Shown one piece after another: positions 8,726 through 16,960 of a DNA stretch of 64,000 nucleotides. Each line of letters opens with the position of its first letter. Position 1 is the stretch's first letter. This stretch comes from a virus. The notes below the pieces were generated by a model. The model did not search any database, had not been told where the DNA came from, and saw only the letters and a list, made by a program, of their open reading frames with translations. The position numbers were made by a program, and so were the translations under genes. The stretch is from positions 1 through 64,000 of IMG/VR virus record IMGVR_UViG_3300032893_000016; one strand, 5' to 3'.

Positions 8726-9209
8726 TTTTGATCCCTTCGACGCCAGCCTCTTTGATGCCTTCTACGATCTCATCCTTCATTTCCTCCAGCGAGGAACGAA
8801 TGTACGATCGTTCGGGAATTTTGGAACCGGGATGATGTACAATTTTGGCGAAGCGCTGCTTTCCACCAGCGACGAAGGCCAGCACCTCTGCCTTGACGGG
8901 CTCGATAATATGCGGGCGGGTGGTGCCACCGAACTCATGGATCGCGGCATAGGGTACGCTTTTCAGCGAGCCCACAGCGATGATCAGGTTATTCTTGCTC
9001 TCCGAAATCCATTTGTGGTCGATGCTGGAGGCCAGTGCACCTGTACGCTTATGCAGCACCTGCCCGGAAAGCTTCTCGGTGACGATCTTCCGTTGCAGCT
9101 TCAACGCCAGCGCAAGGAGCTTGGCCTTCATGGCGCGGTACAGGCTATCCGGCATCCGGCCGATCTTGGCGATCAGCGCCTGATCACCTTGGAGGCTGAT
9201 GGAGAGCAT
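8718..9209 (-). CDS. HK97 gp10-like / minor tail (neck) protein
   Basis: 163 residues. The ATG at 9209 forms a TAATG junction with the upstream stop and gives MLSISLQGDQALIAKIG. The pattern of a helical start, then LHKRTGALASSIDHKWIS and a strand leading to VPYAAIHEFGGTTRPHIIEP, is the recognisable HK97 gp10 family core (the Y-A-x-x-x-E-F-G motif). Members act in head-tail joining or tail completion. The neighbours, connector upstream and tail terminator downstream, agree. Confidence 0.84.
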   Translation of the reverse strand: MLSISLQGDQALIAKIGRMPDSLYRAMKAKLLALALKLQRKIVTEKLSGQVLHKRTGALASSIDHKWISESKNNLIIAVGSLKSVPYAAIHEFGGTTRPHIIEPVKAEVLAFVAGGKQRFAKIVHHPGSKIPERSYIRSSLEEMKDEIVEGIKEAGVEGIKNA

Positions 9210-10063
9210 TAGACCGGCAGTACATTCTTGAAGGGCTGCAAGGTGCTCGTGAACCACTTGGGCAAATCGTTCACGTCGTACGACATGACCTCCTGACCGC
9301 CCAATGACTTGGAGCGACTACCAATGCGGTCGCGGTACTTGAAGCGTTCGCCCACCAGCTCGCAAACCGCGTTCTCAATTGTGTACGGAATGAAGCCGCC
9401 CGTGATGACAACGTTCGCCCCAGCTTGGGCTGCGTTGAATACGTACTTAGATTGCTTGGGCTTGCCGGTCGAGTCGTCGGGGAACAGCGGGGCAGCCGGG
9501 GTATACTGCATAGCGCTGGGGTCGCCCGTGACAGGGGTCAGGGCCGTGCCATCGAGGGTTACGCCGGCGTCCACGGCAAACATGCCAGCCGGGAAATCCG
9601 GGCAAAGCTCATAGGGCGCAGACGTGGGCACCTGCATCGTCACGGAGGCTTGGTAGCCCGCGGTATAGGTAAGGCCGATATTGGCCATCCCACGTGGCAA
9701 GCCATAGCCGCTGACGAAGAGTTGCTGAGCCTTGGCGGGGCAATAGCCATCCCAAGGCTCAAGCGTCCAGCCCGTTCCCATGCCCGGAGGCTGGGTGTTG
9801 GCCGGAATGGACACGCCACTAGCCGTGAAGGACGTGATCTTGGTGACCGGGCGCTGTTTGAGCAGGATGCGGCAAGAGCCGGTCCCACTTAGAATATCAT
9901 TGTAGATCGCAGGCAGGATGGAGGAATACCCTAGCCAACTTAGGGTCACAGCCGACAAGCGGGTGATCTCCTGTTGCAGGATGGGGTTTGCCGCGTCTTT
10001 ATTGTCCTCGATGGCAAGCCATGTGCGGACACGCGACAGGGTCGTCAGGTCTTGCAGGGGCAA
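9209..10063 (-). CDS. Head-tail connector (adaptor) protein
   Basis: About 284 residues with the TTG start at 10063 (PLQDLTTLSRVRTWL), preceded by GGAG at a 6-nt spacing. An alternative GTG at 10123 would add 20 residues (304 in all). The first 60 residues (LTTLSRVRTWLAIEDNKD then LQQEITRLSAVTLSWLGY) match the helical start of gp6/gp15-type adaptors that bind under the portal. The middle is longer than the usual ~100-residue adaptor and carries a beta-rich insertion, and the end returns to helix (YTIENAVCELVGERFKYRD). Probably the ring that joins portal and tail. Confidence 0.72.
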   Translation of the reverse strand: MPLQDLTTLSRVRTWLAIEDNKDAANPILQQEITRLSAVTLSWLGYSSILPAIYNDILSGTGSCRILLKQRPVTKITSFTASGVSIPANTQPPGMGTGWTLEPWDGYCPAKAQQLFVSGYGLPRGMANIGLTYTAGYQASVTMQVPTSAPYELCPDFPAGMFAVDAGVTLDGTALTPVTGDPSAMQYTPAAPLFPDDSTGKPKQSKYVFNAAQAGANVVITGGFIPYTIENAVCELVGERFKYRDRIGSRSKSLGGQEVMSYDVNDLPKWFTSTLQPFKNVLPV

Positions 10064-10175
10064 GGTGGTCTCCGGGCGGAAAAGGGCATGGGGTGACGGA
10101 GAGGTGAATAACCGCCACCCCACTCGCCCTCACGCGATGCGAAGGGGTTCTCACCGCGTGACTATGATCCCTCTC

Positions 10176-10886
10176 TTACGAGAAGGAAACGGTGAACGCA
10201 TAATCGACCAGACCGTTGGCAGCCGGGGCCGTGGTCGGGTTAACGGTGCGCGCCACAGTGTCGACGGTGGCGGTGGAGGCCACATCATCGGCGGACACGT
10301 TGCTGGTGCCGAGGACCTTGGTGGTCTTGGTCACCTTGAGCAACGCGAAGTCCACCACACCCTGCCGGGTCGGGATGCCGAAGTCATTCGACACGCCAAT
10401 ACCGAGGGTGGACGAACCACCGCCCGCAAGGCCAGCCACGGTGCCCGACGTCAGCGACGCAAAGGCATTTGCCGTAGTGACCGTACGGTCGGCCGTGCCG
10501 ATGAGGCTAATGACCTCGGTGATGGCATTGCCATCCTGGTCAAAGCCAACCAGCGTCAGCGTACCCGCGGTAATGTGCGTGCCGCCGTCGACCACACGCA
10601 CCTGCAACTTGCGCGCGTGCACAGGCTGAGCGGCAATGGTGATCGTACCATTCGCCGGCGTCGCCGCCGCCTTGATCGACACCAGGTCAGCGGGGAGCGG
10701 CGAACAGACGAACACCTGCCGCACGCTGGTACCGAAGAAGGTGAAGCCGATGTTCATCAGACCATCGACGTCACCGCTGGCGACGTTGGACACCGAACCG
10801 TCGGAGGCGACCTGATAAACGGTACCCGACTTTCCGGTGATCAACGTGACTTGATTGCCCGCAGGGGCAAGCATTTTGTAACCCAT
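10176..10886 (-). CDS. Virion structural protein, possible head decoration
   Basis: 236 residues starting MGYKMLAPAGNQVTLITG. The first ~60 residues look like a small globular domain (VYQVASDGSVSNVASGDV, then DGLMNIGFTFF), followed by a beta-rich, Thr/Ala/Val-rich part. No catalytic motif is seen. Located between the small head gene and the connector. Many phages encode head decoration or neck proteins here. Function beyond structural is not claimed. It is preceded by a hairpin followed by a T-run that may lower read-through from the capsid operon. Confidence 0.6.
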   Translation of the reverse strand: MGYKMLAPAGNQVTLITGKSGTVYQVASDGSVSNVASGDVDGLMNIGFTFFGTSVRQVFVCSPLPADLVSIKAAATPANGTITIAAQPVHARKLQVRVVDGGTHITAGTLTLVGFDQDGNAITEVISLIGTADRTVTTANAFASLTSGTVAGLAGGGSSTLGIGVSNDFGIPTRQGVVDFALLKVTKTTKVLGTSNVSADDVASTATVDTVARTVNPTTAPAANGLVDYAFTVSFS

Positions 10887-10902
10887 GTTCTTTACTTTCT
10901 CC

Positions 10903-10924
10903 TAAAAAGCCGGAACCGTTCCGG
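10903..10924 (-). terminator. Candidate intrinsic terminator before the 10176-10886 gene
   Basis: On the minus strand a 6-bp perfect stem CCGGAA/TTCCGG with a 3-nt loop is followed by CTTTTTAGG. It lies between the 10943-11314 gene and the 10176-10886 gene. The stem is short, so it may act as a partial terminator that adjusts expression across the head-tail boundary. Confidence 0.5.
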
Positions 10925-10942
10925 GGTTGGTTGAACCAGACC

Positions 10943-11314
10943 TTACGAGGCGGTTTCCGCCGCCTTGATAATGTCCAGCGTGGATGTGGAATGCGCGAGC
11001 ACGATCTCCCGGAGTTTGGCGTCGGGCAGACGACCTTCCGGAAGCTGAATCTTGTTGTCCTCGCAGTAGCCCATCAGCTGACCGCGGCCCATCTTGGCGA
11101 TATTGTCGGCGGCCAATTTGTCAGCGGTCTTGCGGACGTCCTGCAACATGCCAGCCAAGGCTTCAGTTGAGGCTGCCTTGTCGCCATAGCCAAAACTTTC
11201 GGCCAAGGGTGCAAGGTGATCGGGGACGACCAAATGACCATCCTCGACTTTGTATTCAACATTTTCGTGATAGAAAGCGGTGCAGCCTTTCGGTGCACGG
11301 AGCTTCTTGGCCAT
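10943..11314 (-). CDS. Small head-region protein, unknown
   Basis: 123 residues from ATG at 11314 with GAAGGG upstream (MAKKLRAPKGCTAFYHENVE). The N-terminal half looks like a short beta domain (VEYKVEDGHLVVPDHLAPL), the C-terminal half is helical (MGRGQLMGYCEDNKIQLP and KLREIVLAHS). This layout is common in small proteins found directly after major capsid genes. No function is assigned. Upstream lies a stable hairpin that separates it from the capsid gene. Confidence 0.55.
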   Translation of the reverse strand: MAKKLRAPKGCTAFYHENVEYKVEDGHLVVPDHLAPLAESFGYGDKAASTEALAGMLQDVRKTADKLAADNIAKMGRGQLMGYCEDNKIQLPEGRLPDAKLREIVLAHSTSTLDIIKAAETAS

Positions 11315-11353
11315 TGTTTTTCCCTTCAGTGTTTGGAGCGGTGGATGGAAATA

Positions 11354-11385
11354 CAAAGGGGCTGAGAATTACCCCAGCCCCTTTG
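11354..11385 (-). terminator. 11-bp perfect hairpin after the capsid gene
   Basis: CAAAGGGGCTG pairs perfectly with CAGCCCCTTTG around a 10-nt loop. Read on the minus strand it follows the major capsid stop and is followed by TATTTCC, only weakly U-rich. It could be a partial terminator or a 3' stabiliser that raises capsid mRNA over downstream genes. Confidence 0.55.
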
Positions 11386-11421
11386 GTCTCTAATAGGCTA
11401 TGTCGATTACGCCGGCGTCAA

Positions 11422-12948
11422 TTAAGACGAGGGCGCAATGTTACTGATGACGCCGAAGGCCGGGGGGAAATAATTCTGCAACAGGCCATCGGCCCACACA
11501 GAATACTCATACGCCGGACGGGTCTGCGGCCACTCGATCTGGAAGTAGTCGCGACGCATCTTCATCTGCATCAGGTTGCGGACGTTGCTCATCGGGTAGG
11601 GCAGATCGTTCGACCAGAAGATGATCATGCCGGGCGGCACGTTGGGGTGCAGCAGCACCTGGACAAGCTGGCCACCGGACATGGTGTACTTGTTCAGGTA
11701 ATTGCCGACCACGGTGCCAGCGGTGAGGCTGATGCCAGCCGCGCTGTCCTTGCCCTGCATGTCACCATAGAAGCGGAACAACGGCGCACCGCCGCCCGCA
11801 ATGCTGATCTTGGTGATCGTGCGCAGCTCCTGGGAGTTGACCAGCATGACCTGGGGGCCAAGACGGTAATTATCCCAAAACTGCTTGAGCGCGGCGTCAA
11901 TCTCCACAATGCCGCCCGCACCATCGGTCGTGAGGGTCGTACCGGTGCCGGGGGTGCCGGTCGCCAGCGCATTGTAGTAGCTGTTGCTGCCGCTGGTGCA
12001 AATCTGCGTGATCACACCATCGAACTGCAACTGGTTGCGGCTGTTGTCCGCAGCCGGAAGCGACGCGGCCGTCTGCGTGCCGGTGGCATTGGCGGTAATG
12101 TTGACGCTGTTGATCGAAGTGATCGCACCCAGCGTCTCGGCACCTGCCAAGCCCCAAAACCACGCATAACCCGAGGCGCCCTTGACTGCCGTGGTCGACG
12201 CCTGACACGAGCCATTCGGGCCGGTGATCGAAGCGGTGGCCGCAGCGGACTTCTGACCGGAGCCGCCGCCATACTGAGCGACGGAACCATCGGTGTTCGT
12301 GCGGGTCACCAGACCGCGGATGATATTCGCAGCGGTCGGAGCCGGCGTCACGCCGCCAGCGTAATTGAAGCCGTCGAAGGACAGCGCAACCACGATGACA
12401 GAAAGCGTGATGGAACCCAGCGTGCCACCGGAGCTCGACGCATTGAGGGTCGGGGTCGCGGCCGTGCCCAGCGCAAGGCTGGAGTTGGAGCCGACGATCA
12501 TCTTCTCCTCGCCGATCATCGTCGCCTTCAGCAGGTTGTCCACCGCAAGCGCCTTGGCATCGTCAAGGTTCTTGGCAGCGAGGTCAGCCTGGAAGGTGAC
12601 GCTGTCATCCAGACCGAACGACGCATAGGTCGCGACGTTGTTCTGGACCTGCGTCGTCACCGTGCCGCCGCGCTGACCCTCACCGAGGCCCAGGTCGACG
12701 TTGGTGATGTTGACGCCGGTGATCGAAATCCAATGCGTGGCCGTGCCACCATCGGCAGGCACGCGCGGGATGCGATTGCGGAGCGGCGTCAGAACCGGGA
12801 ACAGGAGCTTCGCATAGGGCTCCAGGTCATACCACACAAGGCCGGTGGCCTGCGTGATCGCCTTCTGGAGCTCCGGGGGAAGCCCGTTGCCGGGGGACTT
12901 ACGGACCTGTTCCCAAATTTGGGCAAAGGTCTCTTTGGTGGGATTCAT
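11422..12948 (-). CDS. Major capsid protein
   Basis: 508 residues. The gene follows the protease-scaffold gene and precedes small head genes, the HK97-type order. The start MNPTKETFAQIWEQVRK fits a helical N-terminus. The middle (about residues 150-330) is an extended Ala/Gly/Thr/Ser-rich part that looks like an inserted domain. The C-terminal part holds the capsid-like features LKQFWDNYRLGPQVMLVN and MKMRRDYFQIEWPQ. It is longer than typical HK97-fold capsid proteins (about 300-400), in line with an insertion. No N-terminal delta domain is seen, consistent with the scaffold being fused to the protease instead. Confidence 0.85.
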   Translation of the reverse strand: MNPTKETFAQIWEQVRKSPGNGLPPELQKAITQATGLVWYDLEPYAKLLFPVLTPLRNRIPRVPADGGTATHWISITGVNITNVDLGLGEGQRGGTVTTQVQNNVATYASFGLDDSVTFQADLAAKNLDDAKALAVDNLLKATMIGEEKMIVGSNSSLALGTAATPTLNASSSGGTLGSITLSVIVVALSFDGFNYAGGVTPAPTAANIIRGLVTRTNTDGSVAQYGGGSGQKSAAATASITGPNGSCQASTTAVKGASGYAWFWGLAGAETLGAITSINSVNITANATGTQTAASLPAADNSRNQLQFDGVITQICTSGSNSYYNALATGTPGTGTTLTTDGAGGIVEIDAALKQFWDNYRLGPQVMLVNSQELRTITKISIAGGGAPLFRFYGDMQGKDSAAGISLTAGTVVGNYLNKYTMSGGQLVQVLLHPNVPPGMIIFWSNDLPYPMSNVRNLMQMKMRRDYFQIEWPQTRPAYEYSVWADGLLQNYFPPAFGVISNIAPSS

Positions 12949-12972
12949 GGCTATTCATTCCTCATGAGTTGT

Positions 12973-12988
12973 GGCCGACGCGTCGGCC
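12973..12988 (-). promoter_or_regulatory. 16-nt perfect palindrome in the capsid leader
   Basis: GGCCGACG followed by CGTCGGCC is a perfect palindrome about 25 nt upstream of the capsid start codon. In RNA it would need to open a small loop, leaving about 6 GC-rich base pairs. It could end transcription from the protease gene, block 5' decay or bind a protein dimer. No function is shown. Confidence 0.4.
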
Positions 12989-13059
12989 GTTCTTGTTGAA
13001 CACAGGTTGGAGGTTGATGGAAATTCCGCGACGCCCGCCGCGGAGGTTAGAGGTTGAAA

Positions 13060-15417
13060 TTATTCTCCCGGATGCGCCGCGTTGAAGTAGGTCGGACGAG
13101 ACCGGACCATCTTCAGCACGTCAGCGGGATTCTTGGGATCGAGAGCAGGCTGATCGTTGCCCTCGACATTATCGAGGCCGGTGCCTTTGGCAACGACCTT
13201 ACCGCCGCCCGGAGGGGCCGGGTTGCGACGGGACTTGGACAGATCGTCCACCGTCGCGACGACGGTCTCGACCTTTTCGCTGATGGGCTTGAGCAAGCCC
13301 TTCAGAACCGTTTCGATGTCAGCGACACTGACACCCTTGGTCACGACGTCAACCGTACCAGCGGCGGGCGCAGCATCCGCGGCAGGAGCAGCCGCAGCGG
13401 CAGCGGCAGCCGGGGCGGCGTCAGCGGGCGCAGCACCAGCAACCTTGTTGACGTCACCGGCAGGAGCCGCATCTTCCTTGGGGTCGGGCTTCGGCGGATC
13501 CTTCTTGTCGCCCGGCTTGTCGGCCTCACCATCCTTCTTGGCCTTGTTGGTATCACCAGCCGCCGCAGCGGTGTGATCACACTTCGCGCCCAACTGGATG
13601 GACAGATCGTGCATCGACTGCGCCTTGGCGATGACATTGCCATTCCAGTCGTCATTGGCACCCGACGTGTCGGGCAAGCCACCCGGCCATTCTTGGGTCT
13701 GCGGCGTGCTGGTCTTCTCGATCTGCTCCGCCAACGCCATCAAGGAGCCGTAGCCCTTGTCGCCGGTGCGGTCGCCGATGGCCTTGGTCAGGATATCGCC
13801 GGCACCCTTGGTGAAGCCAATGCGCTTGATGATATCGCCCGTGCGCTGCGCATAGGCAATGAAGTCGACATCTTCATTGTTGAGCATTTCGTCGACTTCT
13901 TCCGCCAGCAAATCCTTGACGGCGCTGGACATCTGAACCAGCAAAGCCTCGAAGCGACCCGGCATCGAAGAGCCATCGCCCTCCACAGCCGCTTCCGCTT
14001 CCAGCGAAGAGTGCAGGTAATCGAGGTTGCACAGAAGATTGATGGCGCTGCACGCAGCCATCAGGCCCTTGCGAAGATTGTCCTTCGCATCGGGCCCCAT
14101 TTCAGCAATCGTTTTCGTCACGGGAACTTCCTTTTCCGTTGGAGTGTCTTTTTCGATCTCCACCGCCCACGCCTTATTGATCGCATCAAGGACCTTGGCA
14201 GCATCAGCAGGGGAGTACAGATTTGCATTCTTGATGAGGTACCCTTTCGCGGCGCGAATGCGAGCCGCACAGTACTTGCCATCCTCCATCAAGGGGAGGC
14301 GAGGCTTGGCATCTTTCTGGAGGCCGGGGTCAGCGTACCCAGCTTGCTCCTGCGTACCATAGTCGCCTTTCGGCGCATTGGCCGGAGCAGCTTTGGTAAC
14401 CACCCCCGTCGCATCGGCCGCAGCCGGGTCGACGATCGTAGCCGCAGTCTTGGCCATCGCCGCGCCAGCCTGACCGGGGTCGGGCTTGGCCAGCACCTCG
14501 GCAATAGTACTGGCGCGCGTGAAGGTCTTCTCCAGAAGCGGGGTGACCTTTTCCAGAAACTGGGGGTTGTTAGCGAAGTACCGATTGAGGGCATTCTTGC
14601 CCATCTTGGTCAGGCCCTCGACCTGCGCGTCGGTCATTTCCAGCGCCGCGCCCACGGCCTTGCCAAAGCCAACCTTGTCATCCGCCAAGAGGAGGCGCTC
14701 CGCCACCTTCTCGCTATCGGGCTGCGGCGGCACGGCAGGGGCAGCCGGTGCCGGCGTGGGCTCCGCAGCCTTGGCCACCGGCTCCGGGGCTGGCGTGGGC
14801 GGATTTTGGCTGTCAGGAGGGGTTTCGACCTGGAGGTCGGCGGCCACGAAGGCTTTGCGCACCTCATCCTCCGGGAGGGCCTCAACCGTCTTGGCCAGCG
14901 CCGCGCGCATCTGCTCCACCGTGGGCTCCGGCGCGGGGGTGGAGGCAGGCTCATCCTCCACCGGCTTGACCGCCTTGAAGAAGTCGAAGTCGCACTCGGG
15001 GTTGGCCGGGCGGTCGACCAAGCTGATCTCCACCAGCTCCAACTCCGTGATGACATGGCGGTCGCGCGGGTCCCGGCTCTTGGCGTTACCGCCAATGCTG
15101 AACCCCTTGTACACTTCCTCGACCACCTTCTTCCACGCATCGTCATCGACGACCTTGGCGCAAAGGTACAAGCCCTTTTCATCCACGTCGGCCGACTTGG
15201 CAACGCCCACCGCGGACGTGGTGTGCATCTCGCGGATGTTGCCATATTTCATGTACCCGGGCACCGCTCCCTTGATGGCATCCAAGGTAATGGTGTCCCC
15301 GTCATAATCCTTGGCCGGGGTACTGGCATAGCCGTAGACCAGCCGCTTTTCCTTATCGACCTTGGTGATGGGCATGAAGGCCCGGCCACCGGGCATGGCC
15401 AGCATTTGAAGGGACAT
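13060..15417 (-). CDS. Prohead protease fused to a long scaffold-like region
   Basis: 785 residues. The first ~155 residues resemble XkdF/S78-type prohead proteases: LVYGYASTPAKDYDGDTI, then NIREMHTTSAVGVAKS, then YKGFSIGGNAKSRDPRDR and ELELVEISLVDRPANPEC. His in REMH and Ser in GFSIGG are the candidate catalytic pair. The rest is a Pro/Ala/Glu-rich spacer, helical parts and an Ala/Pro low-complexity stretch near residues 620-690 before a short helical end. This fits a protease carrying its own scaffold, processed on head maturation. A motif MHDLSIQLGAKC recurs in the 20804-21190 product. At nearly 800 residues it is much longer than most such fusions. Confidence 0.84.
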   Translation of the reverse strand: MSLQMLAMPGGRAFMPITKVDKEKRLVYGYASTPAKDYDGDTITLDAIKGAVPGYMKYGNIREMHTTSAVGVAKSADVDEKGLYLCAKVVDDDAWKKVVEEVYKGFSIGGNAKSRDPRDRHVITELELVEISLVDRPANPECDFDFFKAVKPVEDEPASTPAPEPTVEQMRAALAKTVEALPEDEVRKAFVAADLQVETPPDSQNPPTPAPEPVAKAAEPTPAPAAPAVPPQPDSEKVAERLLLADDKVGFGKAVGAALEMTDAQVEGLTKMGKNALNRYFANNPQFLEKVTPLLEKTFTRASTIAEVLAKPDPGQAGAAMAKTAATIVDPAAADATGVVTKAAPANAPKGDYGTQEQAGYADPGLQKDAKPRLPLMEDGKYCAARIRAAKGYLIKNANLYSPADAAKVLDAINKAWAVEIEKDTPTEKEVPVTKTIAEMGPDAKDNLRKGLMAACSAINLLCNLDYLHSSLEAEAAVEGDGSSMPGRFEALLVQMSSAVKDLLAEEVDEMLNNEDVDFIAYAQRTGDIIKRIGFTKGAGDILTKAIGDRTGDKGYGSLMALAEQIEKTSTPQTQEWPGGLPDTSGANDDWNGNVIAKAQSMHDLSIQLGAKCDHTAAAAGDTNKAKKDGEADKPGDKKDPPKPDPKEDAAPAGDVNKVAGAAPADAAPAAAAAAAAPAADAAPAAGTVDVVTKGVSVADIETVLKGLLKPISEKVETVVATVDDLSKSRRNPAPPGGGKVVAKGTGLDNVEGNDQPALDPKNPADVLKMVRSRPTYFNAAHPGE

Positions 15418-15474
15418 TGGGTACCTCTGTTCGGGGTTGATGGGGGATTAGGGTACAAACCCTAGGTTTTTACC

Positions 15475-15516
15475 AAGTACTGAAAATAGCAATAAAATTG
15501 CTCAATTTTAGTACTT
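15475..15516. promoter_or_regulatory. 42-nt imperfect inverted repeat in the divergent control region
   Basis: Between the leftward protease gene and the rightward 15588 gene, AAGTACT and AGTACTT bracket GAAAATAGCAAT and ATTGCTCAATTTT around a central AAA. The arms are AT-rich and nearly symmetrical. Its placement just upstream of a promoter-like sequence on the plus strand suggests an operator or a hairpin serving both directions. The rest of 15418-15587 holds no gene on either strand. Confidence 0.5.
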
Positions 15517-15523
15517 CTTTTTC

Positions 15524-15552
15524 TTGCATTGTGTACTTAATGGCCTTTTAAT
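15524..15552 (+). promoter_or_regulatory. Sigma70-like promoter for the 15588 block
   Basis: TTGCAT, 17 nt, TTTAAT. It lies 35 nt before the ATG at 15588, right of the inverted repeat at 15475-15516. The spacer holds GTAC, as in the other plus-strand leaders. Confidence 0.55.
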
Positions 15553-15587
15553 GGCGGTGTTGAAAAAAGCTGCCTCAGGAGGGCACA

Positions 15588-15818
15588 ATGCGCAAAGTGG
15601 TTCATATTTTCACAGCAGCATTTGTCAAGCTTTTCACCGAAGTCCATAACGTGCTCTTGGGAACGGCCCCCTTCGTGGTCGATCATCATTATGTCTTTGC
15701 CGGGGTCGCCGTCGTTCTGGTGATCCTGATCTTCATTGCACAAATTAGTGTCAGAAAGGGGGCCGTCGATGAGACGGCCTTCACCCCTACCCCTCGCCGC
15801 CTGCGCAGGAGGGCCTAA
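15588..15818 (+). CDS. Small membrane protein
   Basis: 76 residues (MRKVVHIFTAAFVKLF) with one strong membrane segment near residues 37-53 (VFAGVAVVLVILIFIAQ) and a basic C-terminal tail ending in several arginines. Its leader carries the 13-mer GCCTCAGGAGGGC, 3 nt from the start codon, that is shared by four genes of the plus-strand blocks. First gene of the rightward operon. Function unknown; the charged tail would lie in the cytoplasm if the N-terminus is outside. Confidence 0.6.
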   Translation: MRKVVHIFTAAFVKLFTEVHNVLLGTAPFVVDHHYVFAGVAVVLVILIFIAQISVRKGAVDETAFTPTPRRLRRRA

Positions 15819-15820
15819 CG

Positions 15821-16207
15821 ATGCGCACAGAAATTTTCCGCGTTGAAGATGCCGATCACGTAGGCCCCTATCAGCCCCTTCACAATGATGGGGACGATTA
15901 TTACAGCAAGAAGTTCTACTGGAACAATTTCAACGACAACGACATGCGGCATCCGGCCCCGGCGATGGACCTGCCCATCAAGGAAGGCACGAAGCATCGG
16001 CCGCTGGAATACAAGTACGGCTTTTCCAGCATGGCGCAGCTCAAGGCTTGGTTCAACAAGCCGCGCCGCGCATGGCTGCGCAAGCATGGCTACAAAATCG
16101 TCCGCTATTGCGCCGACGCCGCCGACCTGCTCATTGGCAAGAAGCAGACGGCCTTTTATTCCGAGACGGCCAAGCGGCTTCCGGGCGAACAGGAGCTGCC
16201 CGCTTAA
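15821..16207 (+). CDS. Unknown accessory protein
   Basis: 128 residues. The ATG is 3 nt after the previous stop, and AGGAGGGCC inside the previous gene is its ribosome site. The sequence is rich in Asp, Asn, Tyr and Lys (YYSKKFYWNNFNDND), with a helical C-terminal half (SMAQLKAWFNKPRRAWLRK). No domain recognised. Confidence 0.5.
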   Translation: MRTEIFRVEDADHVGPYQPLHNDGDDYYSKKFYWNNFNDNDMRHPAPAMDLPIKEGTKHRPLEYKYGFSSMAQLKAWFNKPRRAWLRKHGYKIVRYCADAADLLIGKKQTAFYSETAKRLPGEQELPA

Positions 16208-16226
16208 AATTAAGTACGCAGGGGGC

Positions 16227-16256
16227 TTGCGCTTTGCAGGCCCCTTGCCATATTAA
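16227..16256 (+). promoter_or_regulatory. Sigma70-like promoter with overlapping hairpin
   Basis: TTGCGC, 18 nt, TATTAA, upstream of the gene at 16289. Just upstream and overlapping, GGGGC and GCCCC can form a 5-bp hairpin that may end the preceding transcript. The leader also has AAGTACG, as in other plus-strand leaders. Confidence 0.42.
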
Positions 16257-16288
16257 GCAAGTACGAAGCAACAGCCTCAGGAGGGCTT

Positions 16289-16609
16289 ATGACTACCAAA
16301 CGACAAGCAATACTCGTGGACCGCTTTGGGGCTTTAAAAGCCCGCGCGGACATAGCATACGAGAAGGCGGAAAAGGTCCGCAAGCGCATCGCCCACTGGG
16401 GCGACGGCGCGTATGATGGCAGCCGCTATCGTTCCACCGTTTCCACCTTTGACGTCGACCGGGTCAACAGCGACCTGCTCGCCGCTCGGCTGCGCAAGCT
16501 GCTTTCCCATCGCGCCTACACCAAGCTGATGAAGGCCGCGACCAAGACGACTCCCTGCACCAAGGTGCTGTGCACCTCGCGGCGCAAACCGAAACGGGGG
16601 CGCGCATGA
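16289..16609 (+). CDS. Small basic protein, unknown
   Basis: 106 residues, strongly basic (MTTKRQAILVDRFGALKARA; C-terminal SRRKPKRGRA). Leader has the exact 13-mer GCCTCAGGAGGGC. Largely helical. The stop overlaps the next start (ATGA). No family recognised; the basic tail could contact nucleic acid. Confidence 0.48.
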   Translation: MTTKRQAILVDRFGALKARADIAYEKAEKVRKRIAHWGDGAYDGSRYRSTVSTFDVDRVNSDLLAARLRKLLSHRAYTKLMKAATKTTPCTKVLCTSRRKPKRGRA

Positions 16610-16761
16610 GCTATACCCCAAATCGAACACCGCTTCAGTGTGCCCACCCCGGCTGTAAGGAGCTCGGCACCATTGCGGTCGGAGGCCTTCGGTTCTGCGA
16701 CGAGCACGCCGAAGAGCGGCAGGAAGAACTCGCCGCGGAGGAACCCGACTTTGACGAATAA
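16606..16761 (+). CDS. Small zinc-finger-like protein
   Basis: 51 residues from ATG at 16606 (MSYTPNRTPLQCAHPGCKE). Cys and His are placed as C-x4-C, then C-x3-H (QCAHPGC, FCDEH), enough for one zinc site. The acidic tail ends PDFDE. Overlaps the previous stop (ATGA) and the next gene's start. Confidence 0.5.
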   Translation: MSYTPNRTPLQCAHPGCKELGTIAVGGLRFCDEHAEERQEELAAEEPDFDE

Positions 16762-16960
16762 GCGGCCCACCGACGAGGAGATCAGAACGGCCCTCACCCT
16801 TGGGCTGAAGTGCATCAACGATATGATGCCCGGCGTGCGCCATATCGCATTACAGGATTACGCCATCATCAATGACGCACCACTTGCAATGACGAAAATT
16901 TTGAACGGCCTAGGAGGGCCAACAACATGTCCGCAAAACGCGACACCAAAATCGAACTGA
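16751..16960 (+). CDS. Small helical protein, TTG start
   Basis: 69 residues. Starts at TTG 16751 with GCGGAGGA 8 nt upstream inside the preceding gene; no ATG of the frame gives a better start. Contains a helical core (TDEEIRTALTLGLKCIND). It overlaps the next gene by 34 nt. Real coding is supported by the ribosome site and tight packing; function unknown. Confidence 0.42.
   Translation: MTNKRPTDEEIRTALTLGLKCINDMMPGVRHIALQDYAIINDAPLAMTKILNGLGGPTTCPQNATPKSN

Noticed and set aside
13054-15465. Very long plus-strand frame opposite the protease-scaffold gene
   Set aside because: Antisense shadow of a GC-rich, Ala/Pro-rich gene; no ribosome site and Arg/Gly/His-rich nonsense-like sequence.
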